Below, piece after piece: positions 1-10,903 of a DNA stretch of 64,000 nucleotides. The position numbers were made by a program, and so were the translations under genes. The DNA is from Halicephalobus mephisto (taxonomy: Eukaryota; Nematoda; Chromadorea; Rhabditida; Panagrolaimidae), in NCBI GenBank assembly GCA_009193035.1, contig SWDT01000001.1, positions 1,798,001-1,862,000 of the forward strand, read 5' to 3'. The notes below the pieces were generated by a model. That model had not been told where the DNA came from and did not search any database. It worked only from the letters and a program-made list of their open reading frames with translations. How positions within the stretch are numbered: the stretch's first letter is position 1; each line of letters opens with the position of its first letter.

Positions 1-57
1 GTATTTTTTCTGCTTTCCGGTCAGTGGAAAAGGGAAAACTGTCCTTGATGACGACAG

Positions 58-828
58 AGAATTCTGATAGACGGAATCTTAGTTGGCACACCTAACTACT
101 ACCGGGTCGACTTACTCTTTGTTCGCTACCCCAGTTTTACAATGAAAACCGGTTAATTCTAGAATTGCTTTTTATGATTGGCGTAGATTGGAGCGAACCC
201 AAACCGCAATAAAAGGGGTATCAAAAAATAATTCTATTGTTATCGCTTTCTTTCCCAACCGGATTATAGCTAAACTATCAATCAAGCAATTGTAAATGAT
301 TTTCAGAAGTCACAGTCACACTCCTCCGATCGAACAATGAAAGTGACAAAGAAGCCGTTCTAGAATACGATGCTACTCTCAGCTCCCACAATAGAGCTGA
401 GTTTCTAGAATTCCTTTTCTCTCAAAGTACAGTCTACGTCGCTCGTCGTCCTAACGAGGAAGGAAATGACGTCGTTGTGGGATGCATTGTCGCTTCAAAG
501 ACGGATCATCGAGTCTTGGCTCTTTACGCGGATGACCAGAGTGTTGCTGATACCTTGCTGAGCCATCATTTGAAGCATTCTAATGCTAAGAAGGTTTGTC
601 ATTGACCTTGGCCTAAAAAATTATAATCCTGTCCATTCGTCATTGGTTTTATGTCGAAAAAAACAATTTTAGGCAATTCTCAGTACTCCTCGTTTTCAAT
701 GGCGTAAACTAAGTACTCTTCGCTCCATCAAAAGCCGCGCAATCTACCGACGTCACACTCGTTCCGTGCCATCAAATATCAAGTGGGAACGAATTTACGC
801 TTTCAATGCCGGCCTCAACTTGTTCTAG
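58..828 (+). CDS. GNAT-like N-acetyltransferase, nematode DUF1248 type (5' partial)
   Basis: Three exons can be joined in frame: about 58-151, 307-593 and 673-828, ending in TAG. The first junction (ACC G / AA GTC) and the second (AAG / GCA) both keep the frame. The product reads ILVGTPNYYRVDLLFVRYP, then NNESDKEAVLEYDATLSSHN, a segment with YADDQSVADTLLSHHLK, and a tail ending KWERIYAFNAGLNLF. This layout, with a central 'EAVLEYD...HNR..FLEF', an 'LYADD' block and a C-terminal 'W..+YAF', resembles the nematode DUF1248 branch of the GNAT superfamily. GNAT proteins transfer acetyl groups from acetyl-CoA, but I cannot name a substrate. In-frame stops before base 52 mean the upstream part of exon 1 needs another acceptor (AG at 57 or 59) or lies outside the window, so the N-terminus is missing or uncertain. 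Confidence 0.6.
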
Positions 829-1064
829 AATCATCACAAACGTGTGACATCATTCTCATTATCCTCTAAGTAACATTATAGATTACAACAATATTACGCA
901 CCTCTTTTGGGAAACTTCACCTTTTAGAAAAGCATTTTCAGCTCGTAATATTGTTTACGACATTTTTCTTTTTAGTTTAAATGATATTTGTACATTCGAC
1001 AGAAATTTGAATACAACTGTTATCATTTCAAATCGGAAAAATTACCCGTAAAATACCCGTTTCG

Positions 1065-2714
1065 TTATTCATAGAAAGTTGATTCGTTACTCTCCTGGAA
1101 GAGAGATTTGGGAGATTTGAATAATTCATTGAGGAGTTCGTGTTTAATTCCCGGTTCTCCTTTCATCTCCCTCAGTGATGGTTCCTCTTCACGAGGAAAC
1201 GAGAAACTGAGAGGGGAAATGCATCCATCATTAGAAATAACTCCTACAGCGGAGTCATCGATATCCGATGGATTATCTTCATCAGCCTGATTTCTATCCT
1301 CCCCCTCTTCGTCGTTGGTTAGCTGTATATTACCCAGATTAGATTTTAACCAACCTTCAATTATGCCTTTGTTCTCGATGAATGCCTTTACATCCTCCGT
1401 CACTTTCTCGTACTGTTGATTGAGGACCTTATCTTCATCGTCTGATTCCTCTTTTAAATCTTCTTCAGTACCTTCTTCATTCATGTCCTCTTTGAGTCTC
1501 CTTTTTCGACAGGATTCTCCATTAGTAAGAATTCTCAAGATGTTTTCAACCGCATCTATCAACAAAGTACGATCTTCAGGCAAATGCGAAGAATCAGTAA
1601 CAACTTCGTTTAAAGGAATTAAATAAGTGAAAATCTTATCGCATTCAGTAGATTCAACATTCTGTTGTTTTCGAGTTGCAGAAAGGATCTTCTTCTTAAA
1701 AGACTCACTTGAAAATATCAATTTGACTACAGAAGTTTTATGGAGGAAATGGAAAGTGAACACTCTTGTCACATAATCATAGACGGATAATGGTTGCTGA
1801 AGACAGAGAAATAACTCCAAAAACGTTTCTGATTGAATCATTGAAACGAATCCCCAGAATTGACCAATCTTCTTCGCCAAGAAGTCTTGAGGAAGAGGAT
1901 TGCAATACAACATTTTTAAGTCTTCGTGGGCACTTGTATAGACATCCGGAGCTCCAGTTTTGCTACAATGAACAAACTAATCAGTAAAACGAATGAATAC
2001 TTACTAAATTGTTATTTGGGAAATCATGTCCTTCATCAACCGAAAACACGCTAGTTTACCTTTCAGATTCTCTACGATATTTTGTCTAATTTCAAGATGT
2101 TTTAGACAAATCTCTTCTTCCTTCTTGATAGTAGAAAAGTAGTCCATATTAGTCAGAACTCTGATGAGACGAGAAGCTTGGATCTCTTCTTCAGCAACAT
2201 ACTTCAATAAACGGTTATGGTAGAAAAACCCGATAATAATAAACAACTTGTATATGAAAGCAGCCATAAGAAACCCAAAAATTGGAATATTGAATAAAAG
2301 TTTTATATCGAAGAATGAAAGCAAGTTCCCAAGAACCAGAATAGGAGGAAGCGTAGCTAATCCGAACAGCACTTCCATTTTCGTCGTTAACGGTCGGTCA
2401 GAAAAACAAGGAGAACACCAAACAGTCATAAGTGAAGCAAGTACCATCACATTCAGTTCAATATGTGAATTCCATAAGAAGTTTGAAAACAAGCTCCAAA
2501 TGCCCATTCCAACAATCAAGATCAATTCAAGACGAGTATCAGTAGTGTTCTTCCTGAAATTGTTGACACTGGGAGAATAAATCCTCTCAGCATAATCACC
2601 ATCTTCATCGGTTAAGACTCCAGAGGTCAGAATCGATTTCTGAAAAACCGCCGGCTGTCGAGTCGCTTCCAAAACGTCCCTTATGAGATCTTTATAATGA
2701 TAAATCCGTTCCAT
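1065..2714 (-). CDS. Multi-pass membrane protein of unknown function, downstream gene of the OGDH operon
   Basis: Two exons, 2714-2005 and 1962-1065, are joined across a 42-nt intron (donor GTAAGT, acceptor TTGTAG; ATT TA / C AAA) and give about 535 residues. I chose the ATG at 2714 because a strong AAATTTCAG acceptor lies 9 nt upstream. The open frame continues further 5' to 2810 but has no ATG there. Residues about 65-165 hold four hydrophobic stretches (LELILIVGMGIWSLFSNFLW, ELNVMVLASLMTVW, EVLFGLATLPPILVLGNLL, FGFLMAAFIYKLFIIIGFF). A charged, probably helical region follows (residues 170-215). The second exon ends in a very acidic tail (EEGTEEDLKEESDDEDK). It therefore looks like an integral, perhaps ER or nuclear-envelope, protein with a long cytosolic tail. 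I do not recognise the family. Its start lies 286 nt beyond the OGDH stop on the same strand. Confidence 0.7.
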
Positions 2715-2723
2715 ATTTCTACA

Positions 2724-2732
2724 CTGAAATTT
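2724..2732 (-). promoter_or_regulatory. Probable spliced-leader trans-splice acceptor (operon internal)
   Basis: On the minus strand the sequence AAATTTCAG ends at 2724, 9 nt before the ATG of the membrane-protein gene. It matches the nematode 3' splice consensus. It lies about 90 nt downstream of the preceding gene's poly(A) signal (2825-2820), the spacing typical of SL2-type processing in nematode operons. A second candidate acceptor, TTTCTAG, ends at 2811. Confidence 0.5.
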
Positions 2733-2819
2733 ACTCCAAACATCTTTCCCTAATACATCAAAGGTAATCAAGTATCGATAACACAAATTGTTCCCCGAAT
2801 AAGGTAAAAACTAGAAACG

Positions 2820-2825
2820 TTTATT
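2820..2825 (-). terminator. Poly(A) signal AATAAA of the OGDH gene
   Basis: AATAAA on the minus strand, about 175 nt after the OGDH stop codon at 3000-3002. The next gene begins within about 110 nt, which supports operon-style cleavage and trans-splicing. Confidence 0.6.
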
Positions 2826-2999
2826 CATCCCTCCAAGTCATCACTACACCTCAAAATGAATCAGCTCCAGATACAATCACGGCAAATGTCGTCTCACATC
2901 GCGTTAGCTAAAGTCGATATATTAGGTTGATTGTTATCAACTATCACAACATGAAACACTTATTAGTTTCACGTGGTCCTATGGTTAATGAATGAGTAC

Positions 3000-5900
3000 T
3001 TACAATCTAGATTTAGGAACATCAAACACCTGAGCTAGTAATTCTTTCTGCTCATTGATGTGAGTGTACTTGTTACCTGTAGCAGGAGAAGCGCTCGGCT
3101 TGCGACCCGCATATTTGATGCATCGATTCTCCCTAAATGTAGCGTCAAACCTGAAGCCGGAAAAAAACTTACGGAGCATGAAGAGAATTGAAACGAGGCT
3201 GAATGAAGGCCCAGGCTCCCATATTCTTGTGTTCTTCCTGAGCCCAGATCAATTGAGCATTCGGGTAGCGTTTACTCTCCGCCTGAATCCTATCGTAGGG
3301 GAACGGACTAATTTGTTCGACACGCGTGATGGCAACCTTGTCTTCAAGTCCAAGTTGCTTTCTGGCTACTACCAAGTCATAATATACTTTTCCAGTACAG
3401 AAGACAAGGCGTTCAACGTTACTTCCGTTGGCTTGAGCAGATCCTTCTTCGAAGATGACACGTTTGAAGTGAGTTTCTGGAAGGAATTGCTCAACAGGGG
3501 AACGAGCAGAGGGATGACGAAGCAAGGACTTCGGAGACATAATGACTAGTGGTTTGCGGAAGGGAAGCAGAACTTGACGACGAAGGATGTGGAATAAGTT
3601 GGCAGGAGTTGTACAATTAGCGATAATCCAGTTGGTGTCCTGCAGTTGTTGGGCCGGGAAAGCCTTGTCAAAGGTAACCTTCTCGAGATCGATGTTGTCG
3701 TCCTCATTGCACATCTGAAGGAAACGTTCAGGACGAGCACTACTGTGTTCTGGACCCATGCCTTCATAACCATGAGGGAGGAGCATCACAAGACCACTTT
3801 GGCGAATCCATTTAGATTGTCCAGAAGAAATGAACTGGTCAATGATGCATTGAGCTGTATTCGAAAAGTCACCAAACTGGGCCTCCCAAATAACCAGCGA
3901 GTTAGGGTTCACCATGGAATAGCCCAACTCGAAGCCAAGAACAGCGTATTCACTGAGGGAAGAGTTGCAAACAGTATATTCAGCTTGGTTCTCAGAGAGA
4001 TCGTTCAAAGGATTGTAGATCTTCTGGTCGATCTTCTGATCATGGAGGACATGATGACGATGGGAGAAGGTACCACGTTCAACATCTTGACCAGATAATC
4101 TTACGTGAATTCCTGAAAAAAATGCACCATAAGTACTACTGCGTCGGAAACAAACCTTCTTTGAGCAAAGAACCGAAAGCAAGGGCTTCACCACAAGCCC
4201 AATCGAGGCTGTTTTCTTCCAACATCTGACGACGACCTTTGAGAGTACGCTCCAAACCACGATGGAGATTGAATCCTTCAGGAACAGAAGCGAATTTGTC
4301 AATGATGTTCTGGACTTCACTTTGTTCAATGCCAGTAGGGACAAGATTGTAAGGATCACGGTTACGGAAGAAGTCATCCCATGGACTATCGAGCCAATCA
4401 CGATTACGAACATGAGTAACCTTCTGAGCTGCCTCATAGGCATCCTCCAAGATCTGCCCGTACTTGTTCAATTCATCCTTGATATATTGTTCATCGACAA
4501 CACCTTCCCCAATAATCTTGTTTTGATATTGATCCAACAGAGGTTTGGTTTTCTTGATTCTTTGGTACATCAATGGTTGAGTGAACATTGGTTCATCAAG
4601 TTCGTTGTGTCCTTGCCGACGATAACAGACCAAGTCAATGATAACGTCCTTCTTGAAAGTCTTGCGCCAATCAGCAGCGACGTTGCAGACGTGCATCACA
4701 GCTTCAGGGTCATCTACATTGACGTGGAAGATGGGACAACCAACGACACGTCCAACGTCAGTGCAGTACGGAGAAGAGCGGGAAGAACGTGGATCAGTAG
4801 TGAATCCAATCTGGTTGTTGACAACGATATGAATAGCTCCATGAACAGTATACGAGGGAAGATCATCAAGATTGAAAGTCTCCATCACAACACCTTGACC
4901 GGAGAAAGCGGCATCACCATGAAGCATGATAGCAAGATGACGATCACACTTGGAATCACCGCTGTAGAAGGCTTCAGCTCGAAGTTTTCCTTGAACAACA
5001 GGATCGACAGCTTCCAAATGAGAAGGATTAGCAACAACAGCGATTTTGAGTTTGCGTTGGGATTGCCGGTTAAATCTCTCAATGCAAACACCCAAGTGGT
5101 ATTTGACATCTCCAGATCCCTCGTCAGCTGGCTCCAAAGTACTGAACTGAGAGAGAATAGTCTCCAGGGGTTGACGACACACATTAGCGAGGACGTTCAG
5201 ACGACCACGATGCGGCATACCGATAACAACAGAATCAACACCGAGAGTAGAGGATCTATCGACGACTTGCTTGATGGCTGGAATCAAGACCTCACATCCT
5301 TCTAGACCAAATCTCTTCTCACTGGGCCATTTCTTTGCTAGGAATTCCTCAAACTTGGTGGAACGGATAAGACGTTTGAAAAGGACTTTCTTTTGGTCAG
5401 GAGTAAGCTCTGTAACGCGAGGCTGCTCAAAGTTCTTTCGGATCCATTCTTGCTGTTCATAGTTAGTCAAATGCATGTATTCGACTCCAGTATGAAGGCA
5501 ATAGATACTCTTCAGTCGATTGATAATCTCTCGGAGTGGAAGAGAGTTACGATCTCCGCCGATGAAAGTAGTAGGAGGAAGGAAGAATTCACGGTCCAAA
5601 TCCTTTTCGGTAAATCCATAGAAATCAAGCTCCAATTCGCGAGGAATAGTGTCATCCAAATCAGCGCTGTTGATTCCGAGCGGGTCCAAATCGGCAATGT
5701 TATGACCACGAGTCTAAATTAGGATCTTAGACGCATCCACATATATAAATGAACGAACCTGATAACTCCTGATGAGCAGTTGAATCTTCAAATGATCTTG
5801 AATAGCTTTAGCGATATCACCGGTGGCAGCAACATTCGTGGAAGTCGCGGGATAAGAGACAAGACCGGCTTGAGGGCTTGGGACGAGACTTGGAGGAGCT

Positions 5901-6157
5901 TGAAAAGCTTGACCAGGAGCAGCACCGGCTTCGACATTACGGAAATAAGCATCCCAACTCTTGTGGACGGAATTTGGATCAGATCTCCAACTCTCATACA
6001 TCTGCTCAACGTAGACACTGGAAGAACCGTTCATGAAGCTTTCAGCCATCACGCTACGGCTAGCAGAAGCAGGGAGGCGCCGTACATTGTTGACGGTAAA
6101 AGTTCGTCGAGAAATATGACCAATCTGCGACCGCAGAAAGCCTGAAGCCCGCATCAT
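3000..6157 (-). CDS. ogdh-1: 2-oxoglutarate dehydrogenase E1 component, mitochondrial
   Basis: Four exons (6157-5759, 5713-4156, 4112-3173, 3132-3000) separated by introns of 45, 43 and 40 nt join in frame to about 1,009 residues, the usual length of eukaryotic OGDH. The enzyme is the thiamine-diphosphate E1 subunit of the TCA-cycle complex that converts 2-oxoglutarate to succinyl-CoA. The start is rich in Arg and Ser ([20 protein letters not shown]), like a mitochondrial presequence. Next come the conserved N-terminal [20 protein letters not shown], then [13 protein letters not shown], the ThDP/Mg site [18 protein letters not shown], and [12 protein letters not shown]. The transketolase-like half has [40 protein letters not shown] and [19 protein letters not shown] acceptor 29 nt before the ATG could be a spliced-leader site. 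Wording in the C-terminal half closely matches nematode OGDH. Confidence 0.97.
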
Positions 6158-7866
6158 CTTGGCCGGCCGGAAAACAAATAATAACCCTAAAATTCATATA
6201 TCAATGTCGACCAGAAAACACAGAAATATGCGAGAAACACGGATTCTAAACAAAAATAACAATGACAATGTGGATGTAAAGGGATATAATAGATGTCCAA
6301 AACGTTGCTGAAAAAACTGAAGCTTGAATTCATATATCGAAAACAACTTTGGCTAGGAGGGATTGTTAGGACCATTTTTAGCAGACACATTTCGTTGCAG
6401 AAGCCGCGGGACTCGAAATAGCCTATCATAAAGTTCAATACATCAATGAATGCATTCAAGCAGTTTTTACTCAACCTCGACAACATGGACGCCCGTCGTT
6501 GAAGTTCAAAATATATGATTGTTCCCGTGGTTGTTAGTGTGCGTCCTCAACAAAATCTAACGCGATTGTCTAGATGAAAAGAGGTGCTGTCTTTCGCATG
6601 CGCCCAGGATATCTGTGCCTAGGAACACAATTACCTGCCAGGTGAGGAAAACCTGTTACGTCATAAATGAAGATAAAAAGTTCATATATGACGATTGGAG
6701 AACAAAAAAAAGCGATAATCAGGTGATCTTTAGACAGGACTAGAGACCAAAAATCGGGGATTTACGAAACGAGTTACAAAAGGAAGTTGAATTTTGATTA
6801 ATGGAAGGAAAGAATGTAATATGAAGGAATGAAAATCAACAACAACAAAACAAGGTGGCAAACGCCGAGTGAAAGAAATCTCGAAATAAAGAACATTTTT
6901 GTCGTAAAAAAATAACTGTCCAAATTTTCGTCTCAGAAGTTTGATTATGATTTTTACGGACAACTTTCCTTCGGCTAAGTAAAAGATGTACAACCTGATG
7001 GTTCTATTTATATTTCTAGCGAATAATTCTTTATTTCCGACTCCAAAAATATTTATATTATATCCAAACCACCATTGATACAAATTAATTATTCTCGAGA
7101 AATATTGTAGTTATCAAATGAACATTTACAACTTTCCCACGAATTTGGTTGAATCTTACGATATTAGATGGGTTATCTTTTTCTGATTCTTCTACACAGT
7201 GCATCTTGTTAATATTGCTTCTCACATAATCATTTCGTCTAAGTGCTGATAAACGGTTCTGTCACTCCTTCAAGAGTACTTTTGAATCGGCTTTAAGCTC
7301 GTTATCAGCAAGGTCAATCTCACCAAAGCAATATCTTTGGGTCACGCTAAACAAAGCAACTACATGCGGAAACTACTTAGTATGCATCTGAAAATTGTAC
7401 ATTAGTACAAATACAGTTATCAATGCAAATCCCTACCTACAATAGTACAATCTTTTTTGCTTGTTGATTTGAAGTTGATTGATTAATCTTATCTGATAAC
7501 TATTAGGGCATAGACAATAAGCATTAGGAACGAAAATAAAACTGAATTCATAGGAAACAATCAACTATCAAGTGAATAATCCTGCGAATATTTGAATAAG
7601 CATTGATGAAGAAAGTTACACTAATAAAAATAAAACTTGTGGTTTGTCTTGATAGTATTCAGAAATACACAATCCTGAAAATGTTAATTGGCACAATTAG
7701 CAAGTTAACAATAACATCTCAGCAAAGATTTCTGTATGTCTTCTCGAAAGGTCATTCAGATAGTATTGAAGTCTAAAAGGGATGATTATATGCGATATAA
7801 ATTCCTATTTTAAGCCACTGAAGATCACATTGGTAATCGATTTTAATCATTTCGTTCCCATATCTA
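6158..7866. other. Intergenic: OGDH upstream region
   Basis: About 1.7 kb without a supported gene. The first part must contain the OGDH promoter and outron, including a GCATGCGC core at 6596-6603. The rest is AT-rich. Small ORFs at 6187-6486 and 6730-7083 (minus) show no family resemblance or splice-supported extension. Confidence 0.6.
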
Positions 7867-8048
7867 TCAGGCTTCCGGAGTGAAGTAGATCTTGATTGAT
7901 ACACCATCAGTAGCTTTTGTGACGTAGACTTTGGTGAATTTAAGTTCTTCATATTCAAAGTTACATCACCAACACTACGGAAATTAAGCAAGTTAAACAT
8001 GAATTCCAGAGGTTCCACAAATTTGAAGGTAGCCGGTTGACTACTCAT
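7867..8048 (-). pseudogene. Possible small gene with a frame break
   Basis: From the ATG at 8048 the minus strand reads MSSQPATFKFVEPLEFMFNL and on to FRSVGDV. At about 7968 the plausible reading shifts to another frame, FEYEELKFTKVYVTKATDG, ending IKIYFTPEA and TGA at 7867. Both halves look like real coding sequence, but no intron longer than 25 nt can bridge the shift. It could be a decayed small gene, a sequencing error, or chance. I do not recognise the protein. Confidence 0.25.
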
Positions 8049-8722
8049 CAGTTACATTGACAATTATTACGTAAATCTCTTTGATTACTTCTCTATAAAA
8101 AATTACTAATTACTTCCAGAATAGTCTTCATATTTTCTATCAAAATCTATTGTTAAAATCTCGAATTTGTCATAAAAACAAGAAATTCATTCGTAGTTAA
8201 ATTTTACATAAATTATTCTTGTTAATATTTAAGAACATGTAGATGGTCATTCAGAACAGAAATGTGCATAAAATCAAAGAAGAAATAAAAAATACTACAA
8301 ACTTAACATCATGTAAATGAAGTGAGGAAAATCTGAAATATAACGTCGAAATTTTGAAAAAAAATGGTATTTAGATTTTTGTGCTAGAATTTACTTACAA
8401 AGGTCGCTCCACTTTTTGATTTCCTCATTAGATTTTTCTTGTTGTTTTGTAGTTAGTATTAATTATAATAATGTTTGGAAAATATTAAGCTTTCTTTTTT
8501 ATTCGAATTACGTAATTGCCAGGCTTCGACGAACTTTCACTTTTCTAATCCCAGAAAACCAGTTTCGGTAATGGATGTTGATTGGATTCTGATAGCTATA
8601 GGAGGTGTTCGTCGGTTTAATTTCGGAAGTCACGTTTTAGCTAACCAGGAGAAGATTGTAATCAGTATCTGGGCCAAATAAATTTCGCTCATTCGGAGCG
8701 ACTGGGATTCAGTCTTCTCAAA

Positions 8723-9079
8723 ATGAACCGACAAGTTCTTTTCGTAAGTTGTCTTTTAGGACTTTTCGTAATTTCCAGTGGCAGATCAAGTAAGTTAATA
8801 TCTTAATTGTGTTTTTAAGTTCTGAGTTTAGTCCACTTCCTGAATCGGGGAGGAGATCCTGTGGTTGATGGGGAGGACGAACCTTCACTGCCTCGCAAAG
8901 TCTTGAGTGACGGAGAGGATCCATTCGACAGCGTTATCCTTAATGTCAATGTCCAACAACACTCCCTCGATAGAAGTTTCGAGAATGTCGATCCAGCTCC
9001 ATCTCTTCCCCGTCTTCCCGAGCCTATGATCGACGAAGAGACTAAAGATCCGTTTGAACTTCCTCCTCCACCACTCTAA
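8723..9079 (+). CDS. Small secreted acidic proline-rich protein, unknown function
   Basis: Two exons, 8723-8789 and 8832-9079, are split by a 42-nt intron (A / TC) and encode 104 residues. The N-terminus MNRQVLFVSCLLGLFVISSG is a clear signal peptide. The mature part is rich in Asp, Glu and Pro and contains the recurring patterns EDEPSLPRK, PAPSLPRLPEP and KDPFELPPPPL, where it ends. It has no cysteines. I recognise no family; the appearance is of a short secreted effector, neuropeptide-like or cuticle-associated product. It converges with the CC-domain gene, with stops 164 nt apart. Confidence 0.7.
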
Positions 9080-9242
9080 TCCTCTGCTTGTACACAATGA
9101 TTGAAATGGGAAACTTTTATTTGTGGTTTAGTTCCTGATTCGAGATGTACTTAATCAAATTATTATTTAGTACTCGTTGAAAAACACTTAGAAAAAAGAG
9201 TTTGGGCCCGTCGAAGTGAATTCAATTGATTTGCGAGCTCAA

Positions 9243-9645
9243 TTAGGCATAGCATTTGTTTTCGACCTGGTTACAGGTGTATCCCGTGGGGCAGAGTCCT
9301 CCAATGAAGGGGCCGATGGGTTCACCAACGGAACGCTTCATGCCTAGAATCAGATTGTAAGAAGGAAAGATAAATAGGTTTCTTACTCTTGTAACACTTG
9401 TTGGCGATGCATTCGTGTCCTCTGGGGCAGAATCCATTAACACAGGGTCCGATGGCGCTAGCTCCCTTGGCATCAACGTCGACATAGTCCTTCATCTTCG
9501 GGAAACATTCGCCGTTGCTGCAGACGTGGTCAGGAGGGCATCTTCCCATGATGCAGGGTCCGACAGCGTTCTTGGGGTCATAGGCGGCGACACAGAGGAC
9601 AAGGCCAAAGACGACAGCAGCGACGATAAGAGCCTTAGAAGCCAT
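9243..9645 (-). CDS. Secreted CC-domain protein (three GPC-x(4-5)-C-P repeats)
   Basis: Exons 9645-9387 and 9343-9243 (intron 43 nt, A / GC) give 119 residues. A signal peptide (MASKALIVAAVVFGLVLCVA) is followed by three repeats: VGPCIMGRCPPDHVCSNGEC, IGPCVNGFCPRGHECIANKC and IGPFIGGLCPTGYTC with a final NKCYA. The pattern GPC-x3-x-CP-x4-C-x4-C matches the CC domain of small nematode secreted proteins, whose function is largely unknown. In the third repeat the first cysteine is replaced by phenylalanine (GPF), leaving its presumed partner unpaired. I chose the ATG at 9645, not the in-frame one at 9741, because a TATA box lies between them. Confidence 0.82.
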
Positions 9646-9703
9646 TCTTGTAGTTTTGATGAGAACTCGAAGGATAGGTGATTTCTTCGTTTTCTGGATC
9701 GTC

Positions 9704-9710
9704 TTATATA
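9704..9710 (-). promoter_or_regulatory. TATA box of the CC-domain gene
   Basis: TATATAA on the minus strand, about 60 nt before the chosen ATG at 9645. This fits transcription starting near 9675-9680 with a short 5' UTR. Confidence 0.6.
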
Positions 9711-10171
9711 GGGATCTGGTCATCCATCTTGAGATGGTCAATTTAGTAGAGGGAGGAGCGAGCTATTCTTTAGCTTATCCGCAAACAATCATCTCTCGCG
9801 AACTTTAAGAGCTACCTAGCTCGAGTCGACAAACATCCGGGCATTATCGACGGAAGTGACTTTTTTGTAAATCCTATATTTAGTTGTACATTTAGGAAAT
9901 CCTAAGGAAAAAAATCGGTCGTGGGACTGACCGGTACCGGTTATTTTCATTTTTGACCTTAAGTTGTTGACAAAACCGGCTTGAGTGCACAAGATGAACA
10001 GGATCATTCGAGATAATCGTTGATCTGATAATTTGAGCAAGGACAATATCTATTCATAGGAAATATTTATCCGAACAGTATTTGTCGACTCATTTTATTT
10101 ATTTTTACGGAAAAAATACAACGGCAGTTGTTATCAAGGGCAGTAATTTGAGATTCAGATTACTAGAAAGC

Positions 10172-10903
10172 TTAATATCCAGAGGATTGGATGGCAGGAG
10201 CTGGGACTGGAGCTTGTTCGATGGCAGCAGCAGGTTGTTCCATAGGCATTGGTTCTGGAGCTGGAGCAAATTCCATAGGAGCGGGAGCTGGCTGAACGGG
10301 TTCATCTCCGTAGCTGTTGTCACGCTTCTTACGATATCCAGAGGATTGGATAGCAGGAGCTGGAACTGGAGCTTGTTCGATGGCAGCAGCAGGTTGCTCC
10401 ATGGGCATTGGTTCTGGAGCTGGAGCAAATTCCATGGGAGCAGGAGCTGGTTGAACGGGTTCATCTCCGTAGCTGTTGTCACGCTTCTTACGATATCCAG
10501 AGGATTGGATAGCAGGAGCTGGAACTGGAGCTTGTTCAATGGCAGCAGCAGGTTGTTCCATAGGCATTGGTTCTGGAGCTGGAGCAAATTCCATGGGAGC
10601 GGGAGCTGGTTGAACGGGTTCGTCTCCATAGCTGTTGTCACGCTTCTTACGATATCCAGAGGATTGGATGGCAGGAGCTGGAACTGGAGCTTGTTCAATA
10701 GCAGCAGCAGGTTGTTCTATAGGGGCTGGAGCTGGAGCAAATTCCATGGGAGCAGGAGCTGGCTGAACGGGTTCATCTCCGTAGTTATTATGACGTTTGA
10801 CAACTGTAAAAATCATTGTTTCATTCATTAATATTCAGAACTTACTAGATTTCGCAGATACGGCGAGGAAGAGCAAAGGCAAGACCACCAGTTGGAACTT
10901 CAT
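10172..10903 (-). CDS. Secreted repeat proprotein with dibasic cleavage sites
   Basis: Exons 10903-10846 and 10803-10172 (intron 42 nt, A / TT) encode 229 residues. The start MKFQLVVLPLLFLAVSAKS is a signal peptide, followed by VKR. Four tandem units of about 50 residues then begin (H/D)N(N/S)YGDEPVQPAP, run through PMEFAPAP and IEQAPVPAPAIQSSGY, and are separated by RKKR. The layout predicts furin/kex2-type processing into four nearly identical Pro/Ala/Glu-rich peptides ending SSGY. The product resembles a neuropeptide-like or cuticle-associated precursor, but I know no direct relative. The repeats are also near-identical at DNA level, suggesting recent duplication or homogenisation. A TATTTAA element lies at 10972-10966. 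Confidence 0.8.
10190..10780 (-). repeat. Tandem coding repeat of about 162 bp, four copies
   Basis: Nearly identical units encode the RKKR-separated peptides of the secreted proprotein. Differences are mostly synonymous. The last unit on the + strand (first in the protein) is slightly shorter, reading APAPAPIEQ instead of APAPEPMPMEQ. Confidence 0.85.

Noticed and set aside
2811..2828. ATG AAT AAA CGT TTC TAG in frame with the membrane-protein exon, suggesting stop-codon readthrough
   Set aside because: The TAG is better explained as a splice acceptor (TTTCTAG) and the ATG overlaps the upstream gene's AATAAA.
4262..5305. 347-codon open frame on the plus strand
   Set aside because: Antisense shadow of the highly conserved OGDH exon 2.
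6187..6486. 99-codon minus-strand frame directly upstream of OGDH
   Set aside because: No recognisable content. It overlaps the presumed OGDH outron and its acceptor.
10082..10831. 249-codon open frame on the plus strand
   Set aside because: It is antisense to the secreted repeat proprotein. Its openness comes from the repeat codon pattern, and the minus strand has signal peptide, splice sites and dibasic sites.
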